A stretch of 33,898 nt of DNA from Planctomycetaceae bacterium (GCA_002722955.1 PBMZ01000187.1:1-33898); one strand, 5' to 3'; shown: positions 1 through 8,298, counted from the first letter of the stretch. The notes: a model not told the origin generated them from the letters alone. Program-made: numbers and translations.

Positions 1-32
1 TACCGATTATTCCGGAATGTCTGAAAAGAACG

Positions 33-713
33 ATGAAGTGGCCTGAACCCCGCGTTTTCGCTCACGGAGTCACCGAATTGGCTGAGTCCGTCGAGAAAGA
101 ATTCTTCCGAATCGAGCGAGAGAATCGTCTGTTAGGTAGTGCTATCAATGGACTTATAGCTGGTGCCGCAGTGGCGATTGTCGCGTGGATGGCGGTGAAT
201 TCCCAGGAGGGCGACATCCTTCTGTTTGCATGCCTGGGGTCGTCAGCAGCATCGGTTGTCTTCGCTCCGATCGCAAAGTCGAACAGTCTGCGTTCGATTC
301 TGTTGGCATATATAATGTCCGGGATGGTCTGCTGTCTTATATATCCATTTCGCCACTATGAATTGATGCCGATTTATGCTCTCTGTTTTCTGGCCGTCAG
401 CTTTTCGACATTCTTGATGAGGTGCCTCGACGCGATGCATCCGGCGGCGATCGGCAGTGCGATGGCATTCTTGATCTACAAGCGGGACTTGCAAACCTTG
501 CTGTCCTTGTCAATGGCAATCTGCGGTTTGTTGGTGATCGTCAAGGTGCTGGCCTACATTTATCTTGAGGAACTCATGTTCAAAGACTTCCATCGCGAGT
601 TCCGCAAGGATTACTATGGCGACGAGTTGTGCTTCACCTTTCGGGAGCCCGAGGTTGGTGACGCAACTGATGGTGGCGAGAGCGCATCGTCGCCAATCAA
701 TGAACCTATCTAA
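33..713 (+). CDS. HPP-family-like integral membrane protein
   Basis: The 226-residue protein has a soluble N-terminus of about 30 residues followed by roughly six hydrophobic segments (about 34-56, 62-80, 88-105, 112-130, 135-150 and 157-178) and a charged C-terminal tail. The segments LGSSAASVVFAPIAKSNS and MHPAAIGSAMAFL resemble the two conserved blocks of HPP-family membrane proteins, whose signature His-Pro-Pro is here His-Pro-Ala. The family is poorly characterised; some members have been linked to nitrite or anion transport, which is not shown here. The reading frame has no stop codon back to the window edge, and the ribosome site before ATG 33 is weak, so the true start could lie upstream of the window. 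The call rests on motif resemblance only; a generic multi-span membrane protein is the alternative. Confidence 0.55.
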   Translation: MKWPEPRVFAHGVTELAESVEKEFFRIERENRLLGSAINGLIAGAAVAIVAWMAVNSQEGDILLFACLGSSAASVVFAPIAKSNSLRSILLAYIMSGMVCCLIYPFRHYELMPIYALCFLAVSFSTFLMRCLDAMHPAAIGSAMAFLIYKRDLQTLLSLSMAICGLLVIVKVLAYIYLEELMFKDFHREFRKDYYGDELCFTFREPEVGDATDGGESASSPINEPI

Positions 714-730
714 CTTTCATTGCGCATCGT

Positions 731-780
731 TGGAGTCCAGGCTTTAGTCGCCCCAAGATCGGCTGAAGCCTAGACTCCAG
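731..780. repeat. Imperfect 18-bp inverted repeat (REP-like or terminator hairpin)
   Basis: The arms TGGAGTCCAGGCTTTAGT (731-748) and GCTGAAGCCTAGACTCCA (762-779) match at 15 of 18 positions, and two of the three differences would be G-U pairs in RNA. The loop is 13 nt. It lies in the 106-bp gap after the HPP-like gene and before the propeller gene. No T-tract follows, so it looks more like a dispersed intergenic palindrome than a classical terminator. Confidence 0.7.
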
Positions 781-819
781 CGGTTTGCGAACAATGTTAA
801 CTAACACCGGGTTGAATCC

Positions 820-1767
820 ATGCGCTTGAAGTCCTCCTCCCTCTTAGCTTTGTTCGCGTTGCTACTTACGGCCCAATTGCACGCTGCACATCGCGTTTTA
901 ATGTTTGGCAACAACAAACTGGCGATCGTCGAGATCGACGGCAAAGTCTCATGGCAGTTGCCCTGGCGTGGAGTTCACGACATTCACGTTTTGGACAATG
1001 GCAACATTTTGCTGCAGGAGCGAATGCGGCGCTTGGTCGAGATTGATCGTAAGACCAAGAAGGTGGTTTGGTCGTATGACTCGACAAACTCGAACGGCAA
1101 CAAAGGAAAGCGTGTCGAGATTCACGCATTTCAGCCTCTCAAGAACGGCTTGATCATGATCGCCGAGTCCGGGCCGGCGCGGATTATCGAAGTCGATCGC
1201 GACGGAAATATCCATCATCAAATCAAGCTCAAGGTCGATAACCCCAATCCCCATCGCGATACTCGGCTCGCCCGCAAGCTAGCGTCTGGCAACTATTTAG
1301 TTTGTCACGAAGGTGATGGTGCTCTGCGCGAGTACGATGGCAAGACTGGCAAAGTCACATGGGAGTACAAAGTTCCCCTCTTCGGCAAACCCCGCCGCGG
1401 TGGGCACGGGCCGGAAGCGTTCGGGAACCAACTGTTTGGAGCGGTTCGGCTGAAGAACGGCAACACATTGATTGCCACAGGAAACGGCCACAGCGTGTTA
1501 GAAGTAACGCCCAAGAAGGAAATCGTTTGGAAGATCGAGCAAAGAGATCTACCCATGATCACGCTGGCATGGGTGACAACATTGGAAGTGTTACCGAACG
1601 GAAATTACGTCATTGGCAACTGTCACGCGGGCAAAGACAATCCGCTGCTGGTCGAATTGAATCCGAAGACCAAGAAGGTCGTCTGGACGTTTGATCGCTT
1701 CGACGTGTTCGGGAATGCGGCGTCGAACTCGCAATTGTTGGGAGTCGACGGAGACGTACTTCGCTGA
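820..1767 (+). CDS. Secreted PQQ-like beta-propeller repeat protein
   Basis: The 315-residue protein begins with a clear signal peptide (MRLKSSSLLALFALLLTAQ, cleavage likely near LHA-AHR). The mature part consists of five to six repeats of about 50 residues, each with a short NGN-L strand motif (DNGNILLQE, KNGLIMIAE, ASGNYLVCH, KNGNTLIAT, PNGNYVIGN) followed by a segment such as EIDRKTKKVVW. This pattern is typical of PQQ-like/arylsulfotransferase-like propellers that bind ligands or act as scaffolds outside the cytoplasm. No catalytic residues could be assigned. The ATG at 820 gives the signal peptide directly; no strong ribosome site precedes it. The gene ends 11 bp before the convergent histidine kinase gene, leaving little room for separate terminators. 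Confidence 0.75.
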   Translation: MRLKSSSLLALFALLLTAQLHAAHRVLMFGNNKLAIVEIDGKVSWQLPWRGVHDIHVLDNGNILLQERMRRLVEIDRKTKKVVWSYDSTNSNGNKGKRVEIHAFQPLKNGLIMIAESGPARIIEVDRDGNIHHQIKLKVDNPNPHRDTRLARKLASGNYLVCHEGDGALREYDGKTGKVTWEYKVPLFGKPRRGGHGPEAFGNQLFGAVRLKNGNTLIATGNGHSVLEVTPKKEIVWKIEQRDLPMITLAWVTTLEVLPNGNYVIGNCHAGKDNPLLVELNPKTKKVVWTFDRFDVFGNAASNSQLLGVDGDVLR

Positions 1768-1778
1768 CGTCTTCGAGC

Positions 1779-2990
1779 TTACTCGGCCACTTCCAACGGA
1801 ATCCAAACAATGAATTCCGTGCCTTCAGAAGACGAGTCGACCGAGATGTGGCCCTTCAGTGAATCGGTCGCCAAGTTATAAACGATGGCCAAACCTAAAC
1901 CGGTCCCGCCGATGCTGCGGCCGGTTGTAAAGAAAGGTGTGAAAACTTGAGCCAAGTTCTCCTCGGGAATTCCTAGGCCGTAGTCCCGCACGCTTAACCG
2001 ATAGCCATCCGTTGAGTCGCTCGTGTGCTCACACAGTGTAACTTCGATCTTGCCAGCTTCACCTTTGGGGTAAGCATATCGCTTGGCGTTAGTTAGCAGA
2101 TTGAGCAATATCTGCGACAGGTAGCCGGGATAGCCTGTCCACTCGCCGATGCCGTTCAGGTTCGGAGCGAAAGTCGCTTCCAGCGGAGAGGCTTTGAGCT
2201 GCATTTGAAATAGGCTGACAATCTCTTCGATGAACTCGGTCAGGATGATTGTCTCGCGGTTTTCGGCCGCCTGGTGGAACGAGAGTTTCTTGAACTGTTG
2301 AATCAATCGACTTGCGCGATCGATGTTTCCTTCCATCAACCGCGCTGCTTCTTGGATGTCTTCGATCAACAGTTTTCCGTCTTCGGACTGGACCTCTTCC
2401 TGCAAAGCCGGATCGTTCAATAGTTCGGTAATCAAACTGACAGACGAGTTGACGATACCCAGAGGCGTGTTGATCTCGTGGGCCATACCAGCCACCATCT
2501 GCGAGAGGCTGCGGTGTCGCTCAAGTTCCATCTCGTTCTTGGCACGCTGACGTTCGAGCATCTCGAAGTAGAATTTCTCCTGAGTACCGCGCACGCGACG
2601 GCTCAGGTCACCCAAGAGGCTCTCGAGCATAAGCTGTGATGTGGCCAGGAGTTGCAAGAAATCCTTTCGGCCAAGTAGCATCATTCTGCAGTCACTCACG
2701 CACCCAATTGATGCCGAGCGAGGCTGTCCGTCCAGCAGCGCCATCTCGCCAAAGAAATCGCCGGCGGCAAGCTTTGCTAGCTCGACGTCATTGCCATCCT
2801 CGTTGGTCAAGAAGACGCTGACGTTGCCTTCAAGAAGAACATAGAGGCCGTCCGGATCATCGCCTTGGTTGAAGACGACGTCGTTAGCTGTGCAATTCCG
2901 AAGCTGGCCGATCTCGACCAAACGCGCAAGGTGCTCATCGGACAACTCGGCGAATAACGGGAATTTTCGTAGGGCGTCTTGAACTTCCAT
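1779..2990 (-). CDS. Sensor histidine kinase with N-terminal cyclic-nucleotide-binding domain
   Basis: The protein is 403 residues long. Residues about 8-115 form a CRP-like cNMP-binding domain with an intact phosphate-binding cassette (FGEMALLDGQPRSAS, about 80-95). A short coiled segment (about 125-160) leads to the HisKA H-box MVAGMAHEINTPLG with the phospho-acceptor His171. The HATPase domain has the N-box NLLTNAKRY (Asn301), G1 box RDYGLGIP (Asp336), F-box FTPFFTTG and G2 box GGTGLGLAI. There is no membrane segment, so the kinase is cytoplasmic and probably senses a soluble ligand. The frame stays open upstream to 3137, but that extension would overlap the response regulator; ATG 2990, 19 nt after the regulator stop, places the cNMP domain at the N-terminus. 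It is the last gene of a probable operon with the regulator and the oxidoreductase. Confidence 0.88.
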   Translation of the reverse strand: MEVQDALRKFPLFAELSDEHLARLVEIGQLRNCTANDVVFNQGDDPDGLYVLLEGNVSVFLTNEDGNDVELAKLAAGDFFGEMALLDGQPRSASIGCVSDCRMMLLGRKDFLQLLATSQLMLESLLGDLSRRVRGTQEKFYFEMLERQRAKNEMELERHRSLSQMVAGMAHEINTPLGIVNSSVSLITELLNDPALQEEVQSEDGKLLIEDIQEAARLMEGNIDRASRLIQQFKKLSFHQAAENRETIILTEFIEEIVSLFQMQLKASPLEATFAPNLNGIGEWTGYPGYLSQILLNLLTNAKRYAYPKGEAGKIEVTLCEHTSDSTDGYRLSVRDYGLGIPEENLAQVFTPFFTTGRSIGGTGLGLAIVYNLATDSLKGHISVDSSSEGTEFIVWIPLEVAE

Positions 2991-3009
2991 GAGCAACCCG
3001 TCAAGCGAA

Positions 3010-3930
3010 TCAAACGACGATGGAATTGTAAAACGGTCCCTCGCGATCTTCCAGCATGGCTTGGGCGACGACTGAATACAGCGCGTTGCTGGCATGAGAG
3101 GCCAATAGCGGTAAGATCTGAGAAACTGATTCGTCAATGTTTCCGCCTTCCAGGTAGATCCAGCCGTTGCCTAATTCTCGGTGCAAGACCAGTGGAATCA
3201 GATGGCCATCGCCAAAGGGTGCGGGTGTTTCCATGGCTTGAGCATTCGCGTCAGCAGCGATCTGTTTGGTGATCCGCCCTGCGGCCTCGGCCCCTTCGTC
3301 GTCATCGTCCGCAATATGCATCGAGCAAGTTTGCGGATCGCCTTGCTCTTCGAACGTTTGCAAACTGAGTACTCCAAGCGGAGCGTTCGTGATCGCCGTG
3401 GCCGTCATCAAGATTCGTTGCAACGACGTCTCGATGGTATCAAACGAATGAAGTCGGCATGCAGAATCGTGGACGAACTTCAACAACTCTCGATGGCGTT
3501 GTAAGTCGACAAGCTCTTCGAACGCTTTCAGGGCGGTTCGTACAGCGGCGTAGAGTCGTGTCGACGAGAGTTCCGTCTTCAGTAGGTATCCGTCGATGTC
3601 GTACTCATCGATGGCTTGTTTTTCCGGAGCGATACCGGGTTGGCCGGTTCGCAACAGAATTCTTGTCATGCGATTGCCCAGATCGTTTCGAACCGCGTTG
3701 CAAGCGTCCAAGCCCGCGGTTTGCGATTCCATCACGACATCCAACAATATCACTGATGTTAGCGGCTGTTCGCGCATCATCTTAACGGCTTCAGTGCCGG
3801 ATGTTGCTTGGACTAATTCCACACCGCGGCCGCCGAACTTCATTCCGCGAAGGCTTAGGCGGGTGATGGAAAAGATATCCGGTTCGTCATCGACGACCAG
3901 AATTCGATGTTTGGCTGGAACTTCAATCAT
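3010..3930 (-). CDS. Response regulator: receiver plus DUF3369-type domain
   Basis: The 306-residue protein has an N-terminal receiver domain: acidic pair in RILVVDDEPD, phospho-acceptor Asp64 in VILLDVVME, and conserved Lys in GYLLKTEL. Instead of a DNA-binding domain, the remainder (about residues 120-305) matches the pattern of DUF3369, a GAF-like domain that follows receivers in some regulators. The output is therefore probably protein-protein, for example onto the adjacent kinase. ATG 3930 was chosen because an AGAAGG ribosome site lies just upstream; a GTG four codons earlier (3942) falls inside that site. The gene lies 62 nt after the oxidoreductase stop and 19 nt before the kinase start on the same strand, so the three are likely co-transcribed. 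Confidence 0.85.
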   Translation of the reverse strand: MIEVPAKHRILVVDDEPDIFSITRLSLRGMKFGGRGVELVQATSGTEAVKMMREQPLTSVILLDVVMESQTAGLDACNAVRNDLGNRMTRILLRTGQPGIAPEKQAIDEYDIDGYLLKTELSSTRLYAAVRTALKAFEELVDLQRHRELLKFVHDSACRLHSFDTIETSLQRILMTATAITNAPLGVLSLQTFEEQGDPQTCSMHIADDDDEGAEAAGRITKQIAADANAQAMETPAPFGDGHLIPLVLHRELGNGWIYLEGGNIDESVSQILPLLASHASNALYSVVAQAMLEDREGPFYNSIVV

Positions 3931-3992
3931 GGCGACTGCCACCTTCTGATTTCGTTACGTTTGCGTCCCTTGCTCACGCGTCGGGTTACCAA

Positions 3993-6701
3993 TTACTCGG
4001 CGACACGTTCGATGTTGACTACGGTTAGTTTGAAATTGGACTGATGTGTGTATGGACATCGGCCGACATGCGAAGTCAGATCGTTGATGTAGATGCCCTC
4101 TTCGATTTCGGCCTTTGTTTTGTGGAAGCTGATGTAGATTGCCTCGCCCTTGACGCGATCCGTCGGAACAGCATCCAAGACCAAGCTGCCGCCGGACTCG
4201 ACACCAGTGATGCGGATTTGGTCGCCTTCTTGGATTCCGAATTCCTCGGCCAACATGAGCGACACAAAACAGGCATTCGAATCAGGCAAGTCCACGGCTG
4301 CGGTCGCCTTGCCGGAATTGAACGTCGAAACTGCAAAGCGAATCCGCTTCTTATCGTCCGTCATCGTTGACCGGCCCGAGTTCAACTTGATGCCGTCAAT
4401 GATGCTCAGATCTTGTTCGGTTGGTACGAAAAACCGAAACTTGCCCGGCCGACGCCAGATGTCGCGGAAGGGGATGTGTTCCGAATCGTCGTACTTCAAT
4501 TGATAGCGACTCGTGCCGACACCGCCGTAAATGATGTCGCCGTTTTCGACCAGTTCGCTCCACGTGATTAATTCCCCGCTCTCATGTTCGGGGCGGCAGT
4601 ACAAGGGGCCAAGGCTGTTTTCGGGCCCCGTCATGTATTCTTGAACGCGGTCCCAAAGCTCTGGTCGAGACACCTCGCCGTCAATTCTGGAAAGGCCGCC
4701 ACCAACATCGGGCGACTCAAACCGCTGCCGCAAATATCCGCTGTCTACGTGTCGAGCCAAGTCGGGGTTTGCTGCCTTTAGTTCGTCGTCTTCATGCAAC
4801 CGCTTCGAGACCTCGGCCATTGCATCGTAGACGATCGTCGCGTCGGTTCTTGTCTCTTTGGGACGCTGCTTTCTTGGGATGGAAAGCGTCAGCCGCCATT
4901 CACCGTTTTGATACAACTTCGCAGCAGCAGCGTGAGGTGGCGACGGGATGATCAAATCTGCGTGCTCGATGGTAAATGGATCAGGTATCGGATCGACGAC
5001 GACAAGTTTTGTGTTGCCGGCTTTGAGCTTCTCGATCCAACGCTTACGGCCCAGCATGTTGCTCTCGAACTGAGTCCCAAAGCAAATGAAAACTTCGGGC
5101 TCGTCATCAGGCGTCGGGTCCGAGTAATCCAATGCAGTTCGCGGCGCATCATTTAAGGCGACTTCGTACGCATCATCGGGCAGTCCCATTCGCCGAGCGG
5201 CATCGGGAATTCCTTCCTCGGTCATTTTGATGCGGCCCATAAAGAAGCCGCGCGAGAGCCCCTGGACCTCGGATTGAGCGTTGATTTGACCGGGCACACG
5301 CAACGCCCCACCAGCAACCGTGCCGTCGGCATTCAACCCGTATTTCCCGACCATCGCCATCGTGCTTCCCCAAAGGCAATGCGCTACGGCTCCCTTGGTC
5401 TGCGAAAGTCCCACGGATGGCAAGTTAATCGGAACTGTCGCGGGTTCGGCGATTTTGGCTGCAATCGTCGAGATTCCCGCGACAAGGCGGTCAACGTATT
5501 CAGGTTCTGGCGCGATTCGCTCGGCAACAGTTTGTGGATCGAACTGATCCGACGATGCCAGCTGGCGATACTCTTGCCATGCGTCGGGATCGGCGTATTG
5601 ATCGATGAAGCGTTGCTCGACCGCCTGCGGATGCTTGTCCAAGATTTCGTGGGCGACGGCCAATGCCAAGTGCGGGTCGGTACCGGATTTGACGAACAGA
5701 ACGCGTTCTTCACCGAAGCGACGAACGAAAGCTCGAACGGACTCCGTTTCCGCGACCTCGACCATGAAACCGTCGAAATTGGGATGCTTCATCATTTCGC
5801 CGAAAACCGGCGGGTGAGAGATCAGGCCATTCCAGCCGTTTAGCAAGAAGAAGCGATTGTCGCCGTGAATAGCTTGGTCGACGGTCAGAAACGGGCCTTC
5901 TTGCCCAGTCAAGATTTCGTTGTGAACGGCTCCCGCGTTCAAACAGTGTTCAGCGTTGCCCGCCAAGCTCCGCACGCCCAAAATCCGAAACACTTCCTGA
6001 AACGAAAAAATCGTGAAGTAGTCGATTTGGCCGCACGCATAAATCAGTGATCGCCCCTTCGGCGGTCGATGAGCTAGCAGCAAATCGGCCAGCTGATTGA
6101 TCGCGTGTTGATAGCTGATTGCCGTGCGCTCGCCGGTTTCCGCGTCCAAGATGCTCGGCTGCTGGTGCGCCGGGAACGTCGTTCGTTGGATGCCCGTCGA
6201 GGTCTTCATCTTCAAGCAGCCCGCAGTCGGACGTCCTTGCTTGAATTGAACCACTGACTTCTTAACCACGGGCGCTGAAAGTTTGAAGTTTGAGATACCC
6301 TCGGTCGAATCGCCGTTTCGGTCGGCTCGGGCAACGACGTCCTTGCTTTGTTCGCCGATGGCCAGTCGGCCACTGACAAGCATGTCGGACAGTTCCGGTT
6401 TGCCGGAGACTTGGACAGCCAGCGCGAGCCCGCCGTTAGAAAGCTCGGCAGGGTATTCAACCGGGCCACTTGGCAACTCGATGGTAAACGTTCCCGTGCC
6501 GTCGGGAAGTTGATTCGTCGGGGCCGAGGATGCGGATGCGTTCGGTGTAATCTCGGTGCCGTCACCGACTCCGCAGTAAGAACACGAGTAGCGATGATCG
6601 AGAGGCCGGCCCGCTTCGTGTTTTGGAACCAGAAACGTAGGAACTTCCGTTAAGTCCTCTAGGAATCCGGTGTGTTCGATTGTCGGGATGTCATGCGACA
6701 T
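3993..6701 (-). CDS. Molybdopterin-dependent oxidoreductase (DMSO reductase superfamily) with altered Fe-S motif
   Basis: The 902-residue protein resembles formate dehydrogenase/nitrate reductase-type catalytic subunits. An N-terminal cluster motif CSYCGVGDG (Cys40, Cys43) is followed much later by GCLKMKT (Cys162, Lys164), the probable fourth ligand and electron-transfer Lys. A probable Mo/W ligand Cys253 lies in GNAEHCLNAGAVHNE. The central part fits the large molybdopterin oxidoreductase domain, and about 785-895 fits the C-terminal dinucleotide-binding domain. In the canonical motif CxxCxxxC the third Cys is here Asp47, and about 115 residues separate it from Cys162, against roughly 27 in the family. 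There is no Tat signal, so it is probably cytoplasmic. No partner subunit genes are adjacent. The substrate cannot be assigned. The start is set by an AGGAG site 6 nt upstream; another ATG 4 nt upstream opens only a 4-codon frame. Confidence 0.85.
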   Translation of the reverse strand: MSHDIPTIEHTGFLEDLTEVPTFLVPKHEAGRPLDHRYSCSYCGVGDGTEITPNASASSAPTNQLPDGTGTFTIELPSGPVEYPAELSNGGLALAVQVSGKPELSDMLVSGRLAIGEQSKDVVARADRNGDSTEGISNFKLSAPVVKKSVVQFKQGRPTAGCLKMKTSTGIQRTTFPAHQQPSILDAETGERTAISYQHAINQLADLLLAHRPPKGRSLIYACGQIDYFTIFSFQEVFRILGVRSLAGNAEHCLNAGAVHNEILTGQEGPFLTVDQAIHGDNRFFLLNGWNGLISHPPVFGEMMKHPNFDGFMVEVAETESVRAFVRRFGEERVLFVKSGTDPHLALAVAHEILDKHPQAVEQRFIDQYADPDAWQEYRQLASSDQFDPQTVAERIAPEPEYVDRLVAGISTIAAKIAEPATVPINLPSVGLSQTKGAVAHCLWGSTMAMVGKYGLNADGTVAGGALRVPGQINAQSEVQGLSRGFFMGRIKMTEEGIPDAARRMGLPDDAYEVALNDAPRTALDYSDPTPDDEPEVFICFGTQFESNMLGRKRWIEKLKAGNTKLVVVDPIPDPFTIEHADLIIPSPPHAAAAKLYQNGEWRLTLSIPRKQRPKETRTDATIVYDAMAEVSKRLHEDDELKAANPDLARHVDSGYLRQRFESPDVGGGLSRIDGEVSRPELWDRVQEYMTGPENSLGPLYCRPEHESGELITWSELVENGDIIYGGVGTSRYQLKYDDSEHIPFRDIWRRPGKFRFFVPTEQDLSIIDGIKLNSGRSTMTDDKKRIRFAVSTFNSGKATAAVDLPDSNACFVSLMLAEEFGIQEGDQIRITGVESGGSLVLDAVPTDRVKGEAIYISFHKTKAEIEEGIYINDLTSHVGRCPYTHQSNFKLTVVNIERVAE

Positions 6702-6707
6702 CCATAG

Positions 6708-6712
6708 CTCCT
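6708..6712 (-). promoter_or_regulatory. Ribosome binding site fixing the oxidoreductase start
   Basis: AGGAG on the minus strand lies 6 nt before ATG 6701. A second ATG at 6705 is only 2 nt away from the site and opens a 4-codon frame ending in TGA, so 6701 is the better start. Confidence 0.7.
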
Positions 6713-6831
6713 GTTATTTGATGAGATGTGATCCCGCTCCATGAAGTCCGTGTATCTTAGGGGCAGGTGGAATTCGACTCAATGCGGATCGATTGATGGA
6801 CTGATCACATGGGTGGAATGCCTTAGTTTCG

Positions 6832-6892
6832 TTAACCCATAGCCGTCGGCGATGTTAACTGGCGTGCTCCTCGCCTGCGGCTACGGGTTAAA
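6832..6892. repeat. Imperfect 21-bp inverted repeat with 20-bp loop
   Basis: The arm starting TTAACCCATAGCCG at 6832-6852 pairs with the arm ending CGGCTACGGGTTAA at 6871-6891, matching at 18 of 21 positions. The right arm recurs at 27491-27515 with 22 of 25 identical bases, so it belongs to a dispersed repeat family in this genome. Confidence 0.7.
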
Positions 6893-7038
6893 CCAGGCCG
6901 ACTTCGCAGCCTCAAAGAGATATACGCCAGCAATCGCAATTTCTGACACGCGAAGGCAAACAAACTGTTGATCTTGACAATCTTGCGGCCTCAGAAGTAA
7001 GACTCCGTGACTCTCAACTTTTTCCTGGCAAATTGCGA

Positions 7039-8298
7039 ATGGTCATCGAACGCGCGAGAAATCGACTCTGGCGGCAAGTCGCCTTTTGCGGCGTTGTCCT
7101 AGCATGCGTGATTGGCTGGTTGACGCTTCTGTCTCGACCAGATCGGCCGCTGCAGCCGCTTGCTTTGAAGGCCAACACTCGCGATTCGGAGCGGCCAACA
7201 TATTCGCCCGATATCCGAGTCAATCTGACGGCCACGCCAAGGGAAAATGTACGGTTGTCCGTCGATGGCCCTTTTGACGTGCGACCTGTTGGAACCACAG
7301 AAGTGGCGGGGTTTGGCAAGCAATTGAGAGCGTGCACGGTCTCGGCGACGAAATCGGGAATTCGCGTTGACGATACCGTCTATCCGATGACGCGGCTTGA
7401 GATTATCCCCGACAAATCACCAGCGATTTGGATCGAAGGTCGACAGTACCGTGGCCGTGTGCGATTTTTTCGCAAATCGGGTGGCAAGATCATCGCGGTC
7501 AATGTTCTGCCAATGAATGATTACATTGCCAGTGTCATCAATGGCGAAATGCCGTTGGTGTTCGGTCGAGCGGCTCGGCAGGCTCAGGCGGTCGTGGCCC
7601 GGACGTATGCTTTGGCTCAGATGAATCGCAAGCACCCTCAGTACGATGTCTTTGCAAGCTCTCGTAGTCAAAAATACATTGGTCACAAATACCGAGACTC
7701 GAAGGGCCGGCTGCTGGCGGGAGACGACCGAACTAGCCGCGAGGTCGCTCGCGAAACGGCGGGCATGATTTGCACGTACAAGGGCAAGATCTTCACAACC
7801 TACTATTCTGCCGTTTGCGGAGGCCAGACCGCTCTGGGGACGACCGTGTTTCCCGATGCGGCGCCGCCGTTGCAAAGTGTTCCTTGCCGCTATTGCCAGT
7901 CAGCAAAGCGATTTCAATGGACTGTGAAGCTGAGCCGCAACGAAGTTTCTCGCCGTCTCGGCACTCACTTGAAGAAGCAAGGGGCCGTTGAGGGCCTTCG
8001 ACGAATTTCGCCCAAACGGGGCGAAGTCCCGAGCTTTGAGGCCTTAATCTCTGGCAGGAAACAGACGATCTCTGGCGCCACCTTGCGGCGTGTGTTGAGC
8101 ACAACGAAGTTGCCTTCGCCGTACTTCAATGTCCGCGTCGAAGGCAACTTCTTCATCTTTGAGGGGCGTGGGCATGGCCACACCGTCGGGCTATGTCAAT
8201 GGGGAGCCCATGGACAAGCGCAGAGTGGACGCACGTGCCTGGAGATACTCCAGTACTACTACCCAGGCAGCGACATCGTGATTCTTGAGGATATGTAG
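7039..8298 (+). CDS. SpoIID/LytB-domain protein (peptidoglycan-modifying)
   Basis: The 419-residue protein has one N-terminal membrane segment (about residues 14-32) that anchors it or acts as an uncleaved signal. From about residue 150 it shows the SpoIID/LytB blocks: DYIASVINGEMP with the probable catalytic Glu170, AQAVVARTYAL, YYSAVCGGQT, and GRGHGHTVGLCQWGAHGQ followed by ILQYYYPGSD near the C-terminus. Cys260, Cys283 and Cys286 could bind zinc, as known in clostridial SpoIID. Known members are lytic transglycosylases acting on denuded glycan strands or amidase enhancers. Planctomycetes do not sporulate, so a role in cell-wall turnover or division is more likely. ATG 7039 is used; a TTG two codons upstream is possible. 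No strong ribosome site is visible. Confidence 0.85.
   Translation: MVIERARNRLWRQVAFCGVVLACVIGWLTLLSRPDRPLQPLALKANTRDSERPTYSPDIRVNLTATPRENVRLSVDGPFDVRPVGTTEVAGFGKQLRACTVSATKSGIRVDDTVYPMTRLEIIPDKSPAIWIEGRQYRGRVRFFRKSGGKIIAVNVLPMNDYIASVINGEMPLVFGRAARQAQAVVARTYALAQMNRKHPQYDVFASSRSQKYIGHKYRDSKGRLLAGDDRTSREVARETAGMICTYKGKIFTTYYSAVCGGQTALGTTVFPDAAPPLQSVPCRYCQSAKRFQWTVKLSRNEVSRRLGTHLKKQGAVEGLRRISPKRGEVPSFEALISGRKQTISGATLRRVLSTTKLPSPYFNVRVEGNFFIFEGRGHGHTVGLCQWGAHGQAQSGRTCLEILQYYYPGSDIVILEDM

Larger units (their letters stand above)
6702..7038. other. Divergent intergenic region, no gene seen
   Basis: This 337-bp gap separates the divergent oxidoreductase and SpoIID-type genes and must hold both promoters. 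It contains the palindrome at 6832-6892. A TTGACA hexamer at 6974-6979 could be a -35 element for the plus-strand gene, but no good -10 hexamer sits at the right distance. No small reading frame with a convincing ribosome site was found. Confidence 0.5.

Noticed and set aside
2991-3137. N-terminal extension of the histidine kinase
   Set aside because: It overlaps the end of the response regulator and adds no domain; ATG 2990 puts the cNMP domain at the N-terminus as expected.
5274-5843. 189-codon plus-strand open frame
   Set aside because: It lies entirely antisense to the oxidoreductase gene, whose motifs are clear; the product has a shadow-type composition rich in Arg and Asp and no ribosome site.
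6974-7002. Sigma70-type promoter with TTGACA at 6974
   Set aside because: The -35 hexamer is perfect, but no hexamer at 16-18 bp spacing matches TATAAT at more than three positions, so it was only mentioned in the gap entry.
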